The position numbers and the translations under genes were made by a program. Of a stretch of DNA of 14,543 bases, positions 6,752-13,712 are shown one piece after another (the stretch's first letter is position 1; every line of letters starts with the position of its first letter). The DNA is from Blastocatellia bacterium UBA7656. Lineage in GTDB: Bacteria; Acidobacteriota; Blastocatellia; UBA7656. A model generated the notes under the pieces. That model did not search any database, was not told the origin of the DNA, and saw only the letters and a list, made by a program, of their open reading frames with translations. The DNA lies in the NCBI GenBank assembly GCA_002483445.1, contig DLHY01000013.1, positions 1 to 14,543 on the forward strand, read 5' to 3'.

Positions 6752-9217
6752 ATGAACGCTCGCTCATCTCGCGCGCTGAGAATTTTCATCATCTCGATCC
6801 TTACTTTTTCGCTCGCGCCTGCGGCGATGATCGCCGCGCAGAAAAAATCGAAGAACGCTGAACAGGCGGCAAAGCCTGAGCCGCAGCTTACACTCGAAGC
6901 TATCTCGCGCGACCCTGAGAAGTGGGCGGGAAGCGCGCCTGCTGCCGTCCGATGGAGCGAAGACGGCGCGAAACTCCATTTTCAATGGAACCCTGAGCGC
7001 GCCGACCGCGCCGATCTCTATGAACTCGACGTGCGCTCTGATGGTGCGCGCCCGCGCAAGGTCTCGGATGAAGAAAGAAGATGGCTTTCATCCAATCCCG
7101 GCGACCGCAACGGGGCGGACACTTTGAAAGTTTATGTTTTTCAGGGCGACATCTACCTGCACGATCTGCGCGCAGTCAAGACCCGACAAATCACTCGCAC
7201 ATCGGATGCGGAATCCAATGCCCGCTTCAGCGCCGACGATCAGAGCATCATCTTTCAACGCAGCGACAACCTCTTCGAATGGGTGATAGCGACGGGCGAG
7301 ACCCGGCAGCTTACGGATTTTCGACGAGGCCGCGACCCTGAAGAAAAACCCAAACTCTCGAAGCAGGATGAAGACCTCGAAAAAGATCAGCTTGAAATGT
7401 TCGAGATAGTTCAAAAGCGCGACAAGGATGAGAAAGAACAAAAAGAGCGCACGAAACGCGAACGCGGCGAGTTCCCCGACGCGACCTATCTGAAAGAGAA
7501 CGAATCAGTCTCCGGCCTTCAACTCAGCCCTGATCGAAAGACGGTCACTTTCGTTCTGACCGACAGAACTGAATCGGCGAAGAACAAAGTGCCTGAGATG
7601 CCCAAGTACATCACCAAGAGCGGCTACACGGAAAGCGAGCGACTGGCCACGCAGATAGCAGGAACAGGCCGCGTCAAAGTCGGAGCCGCGCAGCCCAAAC
7701 AGAAAATGGGAGTGATGGACGCGAATGGAAAAATAACTTACATCGATATGGGGCTGGATAAGCGCGAGCATAACATTCTGACAATAGGGGCGGGTTTCGG
7801 TTCGGCTGCGCCGCTTATGTGGTCTGATGACGGGAAGAATGCCTTCTGTGTGCTTCGCGCGCAGGACAATAATGATCGCTGGATCGCGCTCATCGATGTC
7901 ACAGGTGCGAAAGCGAAGATAATCGACAAAGAACACGATGATGCGTGGATACAGACCCTCGGCCCGTTCGGCTGGCTCAACAACTCGACGATATGGTTTC
8001 GAAGCGAGCGCGACGGATACTTTCACATCTACACACTCTCGGTCGACACGGGCAAGCTTACGGCTCTGACTTCAGGCAAATGGGAAGTGACCGGCGCGCA
8101 ACTCTCGAAAGACAAATCGAAGTTTTACCTGACGACGAGCGAGGCGCATCCCGGCGAGCGACACTTCTACACGATGTCGGCGACGGGCGGCGCGCTCACG
8201 CGCATCACTGCGGGCGAAGGCGTCTATGCTCCGATTCTTTCGCCGGATGAAAAATGGATCGCCGCAAGCTTTGCCAGCCCATCGGAGATGAGCGATCTTT
8301 ACCTGATGGAGAACCGCGCCGCCGCGCAGATGAAGCGATTGACGGATTCCTACACTGAAGAATTCCGCAGCTATCGCTGGCGAAGATTCGAAATCGTGAC
8401 TTTTCCTGATGCGGACAATAATATGCTTTATGCGCGCCTCTACAAACCTGATAAGCCAGACCCAACCCGCCCGGCGGTGATTTATGTTCACGGCGCGGGC
8501 TATGCGCAGAGCGTCTTCAAAAACTGGGGTTCGATGAACTGGACTCCCTTCCAGCACGTTCTGCTTCAGGCCGGATACACGGTTATGGATCTCGATTATC
8601 GCGGATCATCAGGTTACGGGCGAGACTGCCGCACGGCGATCTATCGCAACATGGGCGGAAAAGATATCGATTCGGCAGTCGTAGCAGCCCGGTGGCTTGC
8701 CGAAAAACAGGGCATCGATCCGCGGCGAATAGGAATCTACGGCGGAAGCTATGGAGGTTTCTTCACGCTGATGGCGCAGTTCAAACATCCGGGAGTGTTC
8801 GCGGCGGGCGCGTCGCTTTTTCCAGTCACCGACTGGGCGCACTACAATCACCCTTACACGTCGAACATTCTCAATCTGCCTTACGACGATGATGAAGCGT
8901 ATCGGAGAAGCTCGCCCATCTATCACGCGGCAGGGCTTCAGGATCGTTTGTTGATCCTTCACGGGATGGAAGACCGCAACGTGCATTATCAGGACACGAT
9001 TCGGCTCGTTCAGCGATTGATCGAGTTGAAGAAGACGGGATGGGAACTTGCGACCTTGCCGGTCGAAGATCACGGATGGAGAACGGAATCTTCGCGGCTC
9101 GATTCCAATCGTCGCATATTCGCATTGTTCGAAGAGGCGCTCAAGCGACCGCTTCCGGCGCTGGCCGAAAACAAATCGCCGCGCAAATCGCAATCAGCGC
9201 GAGCAGGCAATAATTAA
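6752..9217 (+). CDS. Secreted S9 family peptidase (DPP-IV/acylaminoacyl-peptidase-like)
   Basis: This 821-residue serine peptidase should release dipeptides or acyl-amino acids from short peptides outside the cytoplasm. Residues 1-29 form a signal peptide (basic start, IFIISILTFSLAPAAMIAA). About 40-555 is the beta-propeller, recognisable from repeated SxD-x-x-x-I/L blades such as FSADDQSIIFQ and LSPDEKWIAAS. The C-terminal catalytic domain has YVHGAGY, GGSYGG (Ser666), GMEDRNV (Asp741) and EDHGW (His774), a complete triad. A strongly charged Lys/Glu-rich stretch at about 194-247 interrupts the propeller. A basic, low-complexity tail (KSPRKSQSARAGNN) ends the protein. AGGAGG (6740-6745) is 6 bases before the ATG. 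It stands alone as a transcription unit, divergent from hicBA. Acylaminoacyl-peptidase and DPP-IV cannot be separated by sequence alone. Confidence 0.9.
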   Translation: MNARSSRALRIFIISILTFSLAPAAMIAAQKKSKNAEQAAKPEPQLTLEAISRDPEKWAGSAPAAVRWSEDGAKLHFQWNPERADRADLYELDVRSDGARPRKVSDEERRWLSSNPGDRNGADTLKVYVFQGDIYLHDLRAVKTRQITRTSDAESNARFSADDQSIIFQRSDNLFEWVIATGETRQLTDFRRGRDPEEKPKLSKQDEDLEKDQLEMFEIVQKRDKDEKEQKERTKRERGEFPDATYLKENESVSGLQLSPDRKTVTFVLTDRTESAKNKVPEMPKYITKSGYTESERLATQIAGTGRVKVGAAQPKQKMGVMDANGKITYIDMGLDKREHNILTIGAGFGSAAPLMWSDDGKNAFCVLRAQDNNDRWIALIDVTGAKAKIIDKEHDDAWIQTLGPFGWLNNSTIWFRSERDGYFHIYTLSVDTGKLTALTSGKWEVTGAQLSKDKSKFYLTTSEAHPGERHFYTMSATGGALTRITAGEGVYAPILSPDEKWIAASFASPSEMSDLYLMENRAAAQMKRLTDSYTEEFRSYRWRRFEIVTFPDADNNMLYARLYKPDKPDPTRPAVIYVHGAGYAQSVFKNWGSMNWTPFQHVLLQAGYTVMDLDYRGSSGYGRDCRTAIYRNMGGKDIDSAVVAARWLAEKQGIDPRRIGIYGGSYGGFFTLMAQFKHPGVFAAGASLFPVTDWAHYNHPYTSNILNLPYDDDEAYRRSSPIYHAAGLQDRLLILHGMEDRNVHYQDTIRLVQRLIELKKTGWELATLPVEDHGWRTESSRLDSNRRIFALFEEALKRPLPALAENKSPRKSQSARAGNN

Positions 9218-9262
9218 AGCAAGACATCGGGCAAACGCGAAGAACAGTATGTGAACCAAATG

Positions 9263-9299
9263 TGCGACTCTGATGGTTAGTCGCAAACCAAGCCATCAG
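9263..9299 (+). terminator. Competing hairpins downstream of the S9 peptidase
   Basis: TGCGACT (9263-9269) pairs perfectly with AGTCGCA (9279-9285). An alternative stem pairs CTGATGG (9270-9276) with CCATCAG (9293-9299). The two share bases and cannot form fully together. They lie about 45 bases after the peptidase stop codon. Neither has a T-run, so a Rho-independent terminator is uncertain. Confidence 0.35.
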
Positions 9300-9312
9300 G
9301 ATCAAGGGGTGA

Positions 9313-9586
9313 ACGATTGAGCTTGAGAAAAACAGCAACCGTGTGAGCCAGTATCTTGCGAATCAGACGGTGTTGATAATGCCACAGATGAAGCCTTCGA
9401 TTCGAAGAATTGAAGAGCGCGGCCTGACGGTTTTACTGTGATGATTCGACGCGATTGACCGAGCATATAGAAGAAAACAGACGGAGAAAGCCGCGCCCCG
9501 GAGAGCATACTCGCGAGCGTCTGCGCGAGTATGGCTACAGGGAGCCGATGATAAAGGAATTGATTGACGCCGAAGCTCTCGGTTGA
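9313..9586 (+). pseudogene. Frame-broken remnant, C-terminal part resembling family III CoA-transferase
   Basis: No intact gene starts here, but two coding-like stretches in different frames abut. Frame A (9313-9438) reads 42 codons, including VSQYLANQTVLIMPQMKPS and RRIEERGL, before TGA at 9439. Frame B is open from 9428 to TGA 9584-9586 and includes LTEHIEENRRRKPRPGEHT followed by RERLREYGYREPMIKELI. Frame B resembles the usual CaiB/BaiF (family III CoA-transferase) ending, 'GEHTxxxLxELGYxxxxIxxL'. I infer the 3' end of a decayed gene with a frameshift near 9428-9438. No start codon or ribosome binding site is convincing. Frame A is not recognised and may be unrelated. Confidence 0.35.
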
Positions 9587-9635
9587 ACGGCCTGCGCAAC
9601 TGCACAAAAGCATATTTGCAAACTTCAATCCCGCC

Positions 9636-9660
9636 GGAACTCCATCGATTCGCCATCGTT
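9636..9660 (+). promoter_or_regulatory. Candidate ECF-type promoter ahead of the ECF sigma gene
   Basis: GGAAC (9636-9640), 16 bases, then CGTT (9657-9660), ending 68 bases before the sigma-factor ATG. GGAAC with a CGTT/CGTC -10 at this spacing is the general pattern read by many ECF sigma factors, which commonly activate their own operon. A TAAAAT at 9662-9667 could be a -10 for the housekeeping sigma instead, but it lacks a good -35. Confidence 0.45.
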
Positions 9661-9728
9661 GTAAAATACGGATGAAAACTTGTTAACGCTTGCCCTCCGG
9701 TCTGCGTCTTTATGGGCGAGTGTGAGAA

Positions 9729-10313
9729 ATGAACGTGATGGAAGCGACGGGAGACCTGATCATACTGGTCGGACAGGCTCAACAAAAAGCGTCGCGCGCA
9801 GGCGATAACGCCAGACTGGTCGAAGCGTCGCGCGTGGGCGATCATGACGCATTCAGGCGTCTGTATGATCTCTATGCGCCGATGGTGCATGGATTACTTC
9901 TCGCCCGCGCGCCTCACTGGGAAGTCGACGACCTGGTTCAGGATGTTTTTATGACTGCCTTCAATCGGCTGCATACTCTTCGCGACCCGGAGGCATTCGG
10001 CGGATGGATAGCGATGATAGCGCGCAATCGAGCGATGGATTTTCATCGTCGCTCCCGCCAGACCGAGGAAATCACCGAAGAGATGGCCGTCGAGCCTGAC
10101 ACTGCCTCGGAGGCCGAGGCGCGAAAGATACTCGAAGTCATTCGCAATCTTCCCGAAGCTTACAGGGAAACGCTCGTCCTCAGACTCATCGAAGGCATGA
10201 CCGGGCCTGAGATAGCCGAGCGCACAGGGCTGACACCCGCTTCGGTTCGCGTCAATCTGCATCGTGGCATGAAACTGCTGCGCGAAAAACTCCACAGGGA
10301 GAGACTCGCATGA
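9729..10313 (+). CDS. ECF subfamily RNA polymerase sigma factor
   Basis: This 194-residue sigma factor has only regions 2 and 4, as in the ECF (group IV) family, and directs RNA polymerase to a dedicated promoter set. Region 2 spans about 40-108: DAFRRLYDLYAPMVHGLL, VDDLVQDVFMTAFNRL (the core-binding, -10-recognition helix with a DLVQDVF motif), and FGGWIAMIARNRAMDFHRR. Region 4 spans about 133-189: LPEAYRETLVLRLIEGM, then the helix-turn-helix GPEIAERTGLTPASVRVNLHRGMKLLREKL. About 35 residues precede region 2, slightly longer than usual; ATG 9738 is an alternative start, since the ribosome binding site (GAGTGTGAG) is poor for both. It is the first gene of an apparent four-gene operon. The next gene overlaps its stop by 4 bases, the usual place for an anti-sigma factor. 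A candidate self-recognised promoter is at 9636-9660. Confidence 0.93.
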   Translation: MNVMEATGDLIILVGQAQQKASRAGDNARLVEASRVGDHDAFRRLYDLYAPMVHGLLLARAPHWEVDDLVQDVFMTAFNRLHTLRDPEAFGGWIAMIARNRAMDFHRRSRQTEEITEEMAVEPDTASEAEARKILEVIRNLPEAYRETLVLRLIEGMTGPEIAERTGLTPASVRVNLHRGMKLLREKLHRERLA

Positions 10314-11059
10314 AAAAAGATGATTATCTGTGGGACAAATCGGGCGAAGTCGATGAGGAAATTGAGCGACTCGAACGCTCGCTCGCCAGCTTGCGCTACA
10401 AGGCGCGGCCTTTGTCGTTTTCTGTCACTCCGCCGCGAAAAGTAAATCTTCGATTCTTCGCTGCTGCCGCCGCCGTCGCCATGGCTGTGATCGCGGGATT
10501 GTGGATTTATCTGAGCAGCCGCGCGGCTCAATCCACGCCGCAAATCGCCAATCAAAGCCCGTCGCCCGTTCAGCCTGGAATGTCAACGAACGCGCCTGAG
10601 CCATCGAAAGATCAAAGCATTCATCAGGATGAGAAACGCGCGGCGGCTCCAAAGCCGCGGAGGAAAGCGTCGCCTCGAACTGTGGAATCGAATGTAACTA
10701 TGACTGTCGCTGATTTGAGCAGTCCGCTTGAAATCGGCAGGCATATCGAGAGCGCGCAGCTACTGCTCAGGGCCGTCAAAAATATTTCGGAAGACGAACC
10801 GACCATAGATGTCTCTTATGAAAGAGGGCGGTCGCGCCGACTGCTTCAGCAAAATATTCTGCTTCGCCGCAGCGTCGAGGCGAGAGGCAACCTGCCGCTT
10901 GGTGAAACGCTCGGCGCGCTTGAGCCGTTCCTCCTCGACATAGCCAATCTGCCCGAAAAGACGACGCGCGCAGAGATGAGCTTCATCAAACAGCGCATTG
11001 AGAAAAAAGAGATCATAGCGACGCTTCAGATTTATTCGACCGTCAGCATCCTGAATTGA
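10310..11059 (+). CDS. Single-pass membrane protein, probable anti-sigma factor
   Basis: This 249-residue protein likely tethers and inhibits the ECF sigma factor encoded just upstream. The N-terminal cytoplasmic part (1-46) contains DYLWDKSGEVDEEIERLERSL, a short acidic-helical motif that I recall from anti-sigma-like proteins of Acidobacteriota and Myxococcota. One transmembrane helix follows (about 47-68, FFAAAAAVAMAVIAGLWIYL). The next stretch is a Pro/Ser/Gln/Lys-rich linker (about 70-125). The last part is a predicted helical outer domain (about 135-245) containing HIESAQLLLRAVKN, RRLLQQNILLRRSVEA and LEPFLLDIANLP. No HxxxCxxC zinc motif is present, so it is not a classical ZAS anti-sigma factor. 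The start overlaps the sigma stop as ATGA, with AGGGAGAG (10296-10303) upstream, implying translational coupling. The anti-sigma role is inferred from position and layout. Confidence 0.68.
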   Translation: MKKDDYLWDKSGEVDEEIERLERSLASLRYKARPLSFSVTPPRKVNLRFFAAAAAVAMAVIAGLWIYLSSRAAQSTPQIANQSPSPVQPGMSTNAPEPSKDQSIHQDEKRAAAPKPRRKASPRTVESNVTMTVADLSSPLEIGRHIESAQLLLRAVKNISEDEPTIDVSYERGRSRRLLQQNILLRRSVEARGNLPLGETLGALEPFLLDIANLPEKTTRAEMSFIKQRIEKKEIIATLQIYSTVSILN

Positions 11060-11076
11060 AAAAAAGGAAAACGATC

Positions 11077-12414
11077 ATGTCATGCACATCTCGCTTCGCA
11101 TCCGATTTCATATCGCGGCATCGCAAACTGACAGCCTGCGCCGCCGCTCTTATTCTGGTCGCGCTGATTGCGTTGCCCTCTTTGGGAATCGCTTCTTCAC
11201 AGGAGGTTGAAAAGCTCAATCGTTTCATCGAGCAATCCGGCCAGACGGACAAAGCGATGCAGCTTTTCAGCGAAGCGAGAGAACTCATCGACGATGATGA
11301 CTGGAGCGCGGCTGAACGGGCGTTTCGAAAATTCATCGACTCTTATCCGAAACATAAAAACGTCGATGCCGCGCTCTACTATATCGCCCTCTCTTTGAAG
11401 AAGCAGGAAAAGCTCGAACAGGCAGACCGCGCGATTGACCGGCTGCTTTCCGAATACCCTCGTTCAAGCTGGGCCGATGACGCTAAAAACCTGCGAGTCG
11501 AGATAGCCGCGCAGTCGGGCAATGGTCAGGTACTCGAACAGGAGTTGAATAAGGATGATCTGGAAACCAGGATCATAGCCCTGCAAAGCCTGTTTCACCA
11601 CAACCCGGAGCGCGGCGCGCAAATCGTCGCAGACATATTCAAACCGGACTCGAAATCACACCGTCGTTTGAAGGAGGCCGCCCTCAGCCTGCTCGCACAG
11701 CATTCCGGCAAACAGGCGGTCGAGGCGCTGCTCAACATCGCCCGCAATGAAAAGGACGCGCGACTTCGCAAGACGGCTGTCTTCTGGCTGGGTCAAACCG
11801 GAGACGAAAGGGCGCTCGATGCGCTCAAAGATATGGCTCGCTCTGATGACACGGAAATATCGAGAATGGCGATAGCGGCGCTCGGTCAGCATTCAGGCCC
11901 GCGGGCATTGGCGTTTTTGAGCGAGACGGCTCGAACCGCCACAACTGTGCGAGCGCGCAAGGAAGCTATCTTCTGGCTCAGTCAGGCGGGCGGCGAAGCG
12001 GCGATTGATGAACTGCTGAAGATTTACGACTCGGACACGAACGCGGAAATTCGCAAGCAGATCATCTTTGCATTCGGACAGAGCAAGAGCGCGCGAGCCA
12101 GCGCGAAGCTTGTCGAAATAGCTCGCGCCGGCGATGACGAATCGCGCAAGACGGCGATCTTCTGGCTCGGCCAGCGACACGATGGTCAATCGGACGATCT
12201 GCTTGTCGAGTTGTACGATTCGGAAAAAAATGAAGCGATCAAACGCCAGATAATGTTCTCGCTCGGTCAGAAAGGATCGAAAAAGGCTCTGAGAAAACTA
12301 TTCGATATTGCAAAGAGCGATCCGTCGACCTCTATGAGAAAGCAGGCGATTTTCTGGATAGGTCAGAGCAAGGATCCTGAAGCCGTGAAGTTTCTCGAAG
12401 ATATTCTCAAGTAG
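11077..12414 (+). CDS. Exported TPR plus HEAT-repeat protein
   Basis: This 445-residue solenoid protein is probably exported or anchored in the membrane by its N-terminus (residues 17-40, RKLTACAAALILVALIALPSLGIAS). Residues about 58-140 look like TPR or BamD/YbgF-type repeats (DDDDWSAAERAFRKFIDSYP, then DAALYYIALSLKKQEKLEQA). About 164-445 are HEAT/PBS-lyase-like repeats of 31-32 residues. From about 198, eight units alternate between Trp-lacking forms (ALSLLAQ, AIAALGQ, IIFAFGQ, IMFSLGQ) and Trp forms (AVFWLGQ, AIFWLSQ, AIFWLGQ, AIFWIGQ). There are no enzyme motifs, so a protein-binding scaffold is likely. I chose ATG 11077 over TTG 11056, because an AAGGAAA lies just upstream and the TTG overlaps the preceding stop. 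It follows the anti-sigma gene by 17 bases and is a relative of the next gene. Confidence 0.85.
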   Translation: MSCTSRFASDFISRHRKLTACAAALILVALIALPSLGIASSQEVEKLNRFIEQSGQTDKAMQLFSEARELIDDDDWSAAERAFRKFIDSYPKHKNVDAALYYIALSLKKQEKLEQADRAIDRLLSEYPRSSWADDAKNLRVEIAAQSGNGQVLEQELNKDDLETRIIALQSLFHHNPERGAQIVADIFKPDSKSHRRLKEAALSLLAQHSGKQAVEALLNIARNEKDARLRKTAVFWLGQTGDERALDALKDMARSDDTEISRMAIAALGQHSGPRALAFLSETARTATTVRARKEAIFWLSQAGGEAAIDELLKIYDSDTNAEIRKQIIFAFGQSKSARASAKLVEIARAGDDESRKTAIFWLGQRHDGQSDDLLVELYDSEKNEAIKRQIMFSLGQKGSKKALRKLFDIAKSDPSTSMRKQAIFWIGQSKDPEAVKFLEDILK

Positions 12415-12456
12415 CAGCCTGAAGGCGCAAGTGCGTGCAGGCATTGAAAGACGTGA

Positions 12457-12474
12457 AGAAGCGTTCGTGCTTCT
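12457..12474 (+). other. UUCG-loop stem between the two HEAT genes
   Basis: AGAAGC (12457-12462) pairs with GCTTCT (12469-12474). A G-T pair inside leaves the tetraloop TTCG. It lies in the 95-base gap between the HEAT genes. With no U-run after it, it is more likely an mRNA processing or stability element that sets the ratio of the two products than a terminator. Confidence 0.35.
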
Positions 12475-12509
12475 ATCAGTTGAGGTGTGTTCACTGAAAG
12501 GGAGGCTAT

Positions 12510-13610
12510 ATGAAAAGGCTCATGTCGATTATCGCAATGTTGGTGTTGATGATGACGATGGCTGGCACGACAAGCGCCCAGCGCGAAGGGTTCATCCCTG
12601 TCGAAGGAGGCACGCTCTCGGCGCGCATGGATTCTGCAATCCGCCAGAACGCAAACCGCGGGCGATTCTGGACTGCATACTCTTTCGATGTGCGTCCCGG
12701 TCTGTGCATCGACAACGACTGGAACGGAGGCGTGATTTCGCGCGATGACAAAACGCCGTGCGAGACGCGCAACGTCGGCGTGTTCGCGCTGCGCGAACAG
12801 GGAAACGGTTCCGTCGTGAGAGTCGAAGTCTACAACCTCGACCGCCGCCGACAGTACAGCGGCTATCCGGTTTACTGGCTGGGTCGCGCAAGCAATAATG
12901 AAAGCCTCGATTTTCTCAGGGGCCTCACCACTCAGGATCAGGAAAAGCGCGCCGCCGAACATTCCGTCATGGCCATAGCCTTTCACGACGATCCGCGAGT
13001 CGATTCCATGCTCGAAGATATGATTCGATCTTCTTCGAATCAAAGCATCAGAAAGACGGCTGTCTTCTGGCTGGGTCAGACTCCGGGGCATCATCCTTTT
13101 CTTGGAGAACTCGTGCGCAACGAGCAGGAAAATACGGAAGTGCGCAAGCAGGCCGCCTTCGCAATCGGAGTGAGCCGCGACCGGTCGGCGATGTCGCAGC
13201 TTGAAAGCCTCTACCCTGCGGTCAATTCGCGCGAGGTGAAAAAGCAGATCATCTTCGCCACTTCGATCAATAACAATGAAAACGACGGAGTCGATTTTCT
13301 CATTCGCGTTGCCGAAAGCGACGGGGATCGGGAATTGAAAAAGCAGGCGTTGTTCTGGCTCGGACAGAAAGCCGGAAAGCGCGCCCTCGAAGCCCTTGGC
13401 AAAACCGCAGAGAGCAACGACGCGGATACCGAAGTGCAGAAGCAGGCCGTGTTCGCCATCTCGCAGAGATCGAAAGATGAATCTGTCCCGCTGCTCATTA
13501 AAATCGCGCGTACTCACTCCAAGCCCGAAGTTCGCAAGCAGGCGATATTCTGGTTGGGGCAGACGGGCGATGAGCGCGCGTTGGAATTCTTCAAGGAAAT
13601 CCTCAAATGA
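12510..13610 (+). CDS. Secreted HEAT-repeat protein with unrecognised N-terminal domain
   Basis: This 366-residue protein begins with a clear signal peptide (MKRLMSIIAMLVLMMTMAGTTSAQ). Residues about 25-140 form a domain I do not recognise. It has two cysteines (Cys66, Cys84) that could pair in the periplasm, and aromatic segments such as GRFWTAYSFDVRPG and YSGYPVYWLGRA. Residues about 147-366 are HEAT repeats of about 31-33 residues, with cores AVFWLGQ (184-190), AAFAIGV (215-221), IIFATSI (247-253), ALFWLGQ (280-286), AVFAISQ (313-319) and AIFWLGQ (345-351). The final repeat matches the end of the preceding protein closely (RKQAIFWLGQ and a terminal EILK versus DILK), so the two are tandem relatives with different N-termini. 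GGGAGG (12500-12505) is 4 bases before the ATG. It is the last gene of the sigma-factor operon; a scaffold, sensor or inhibitor role is possible. Confidence 0.85.
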   Translation: MKRLMSIIAMLVLMMTMAGTTSAQREGFIPVEGGTLSARMDSAIRQNANRGRFWTAYSFDVRPGLCIDNDWNGGVISRDDKTPCETRNVGVFALREQGNGSVVRVEVYNLDRRRQYSGYPVYWLGRASNNESLDFLRGLTTQDQEKRAAEHSVMAIAFHDDPRVDSMLEDMIRSSSNQSIRKTAVFWLGQTPGHHPFLGELVRNEQENTEVRKQAAFAIGVSRDRSAMSQLESLYPAVNSREVKKQIIFATSINNNENDGVDFLIRVAESDGDRELKKQALFWLGQKAGKRALEALGKTAESNDADTEVQKQAVFAISQRSKDESVPLLIKIARTHSKPEVRKQAIFWLGQTGDERALEFFKEILK

Positions 13611-13625
13611 GAGCGCGATCCTTTC

Positions 13626-13698
13626 GTGGCGCATTCGACTGATGCATCGAGAGCCGGACGCAACTTTAGCTTTGAGATAGCCCGGTCGAATGCGCCAC
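13626..13698. repeat. Perfect 14-bp inverted repeat, 73 bp overall
   Basis: GTGGCGCATTCGAC (13626-13639) and its exact reverse complement (13685-13698) enclose 45 bases that contain the 8-bp palindrome GATGCATC (13641-13648). It starts 15 bases after the stop of the second HEAT gene. There is no T-run on either strand. It may be a non-classical terminator or a miniature mobile or REP-like element; no target-site duplication is apparent. Confidence 0.7.
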
Positions 13699-13712
13699 CA
13701 AAATCAACGGAG

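Larger units (their letters stand above)
9218..9728. other. 511-bp region without an intact gene
   Basis: This gap separates the S9 peptidase from the sigma-factor operon. It contains the competing hairpins (9263-9299), the frame-broken remnant (9313-9586) and the ECF-type promoter candidate (9636-9660). I see no RNA gene, transposon end or long tandem repeat in the rest. Confidence 0.6.

Noticed and set aside
9302..9890. Minus-strand open frames (9302-9628, 9363-9890) in the gap before the sigma gene
   Set aside because: No domain or ribosome binding site, Cys/Ser/His-rich composition, and overlap with the sigma factor's coding start.
12363..13634. 423-codon minus-strand open frame opposite the second HEAT gene
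   Set aside because: The plus strand has a signal peptide, ribosome binding site and clear repeats. The antisense frame is open because the repeated codons lack antisense stops.
13626..13698. Classical Rho-independent terminator
   Set aside because: No T-run follows either arm and the loop is 45 bases, so it was listed as an inverted repeat instead.
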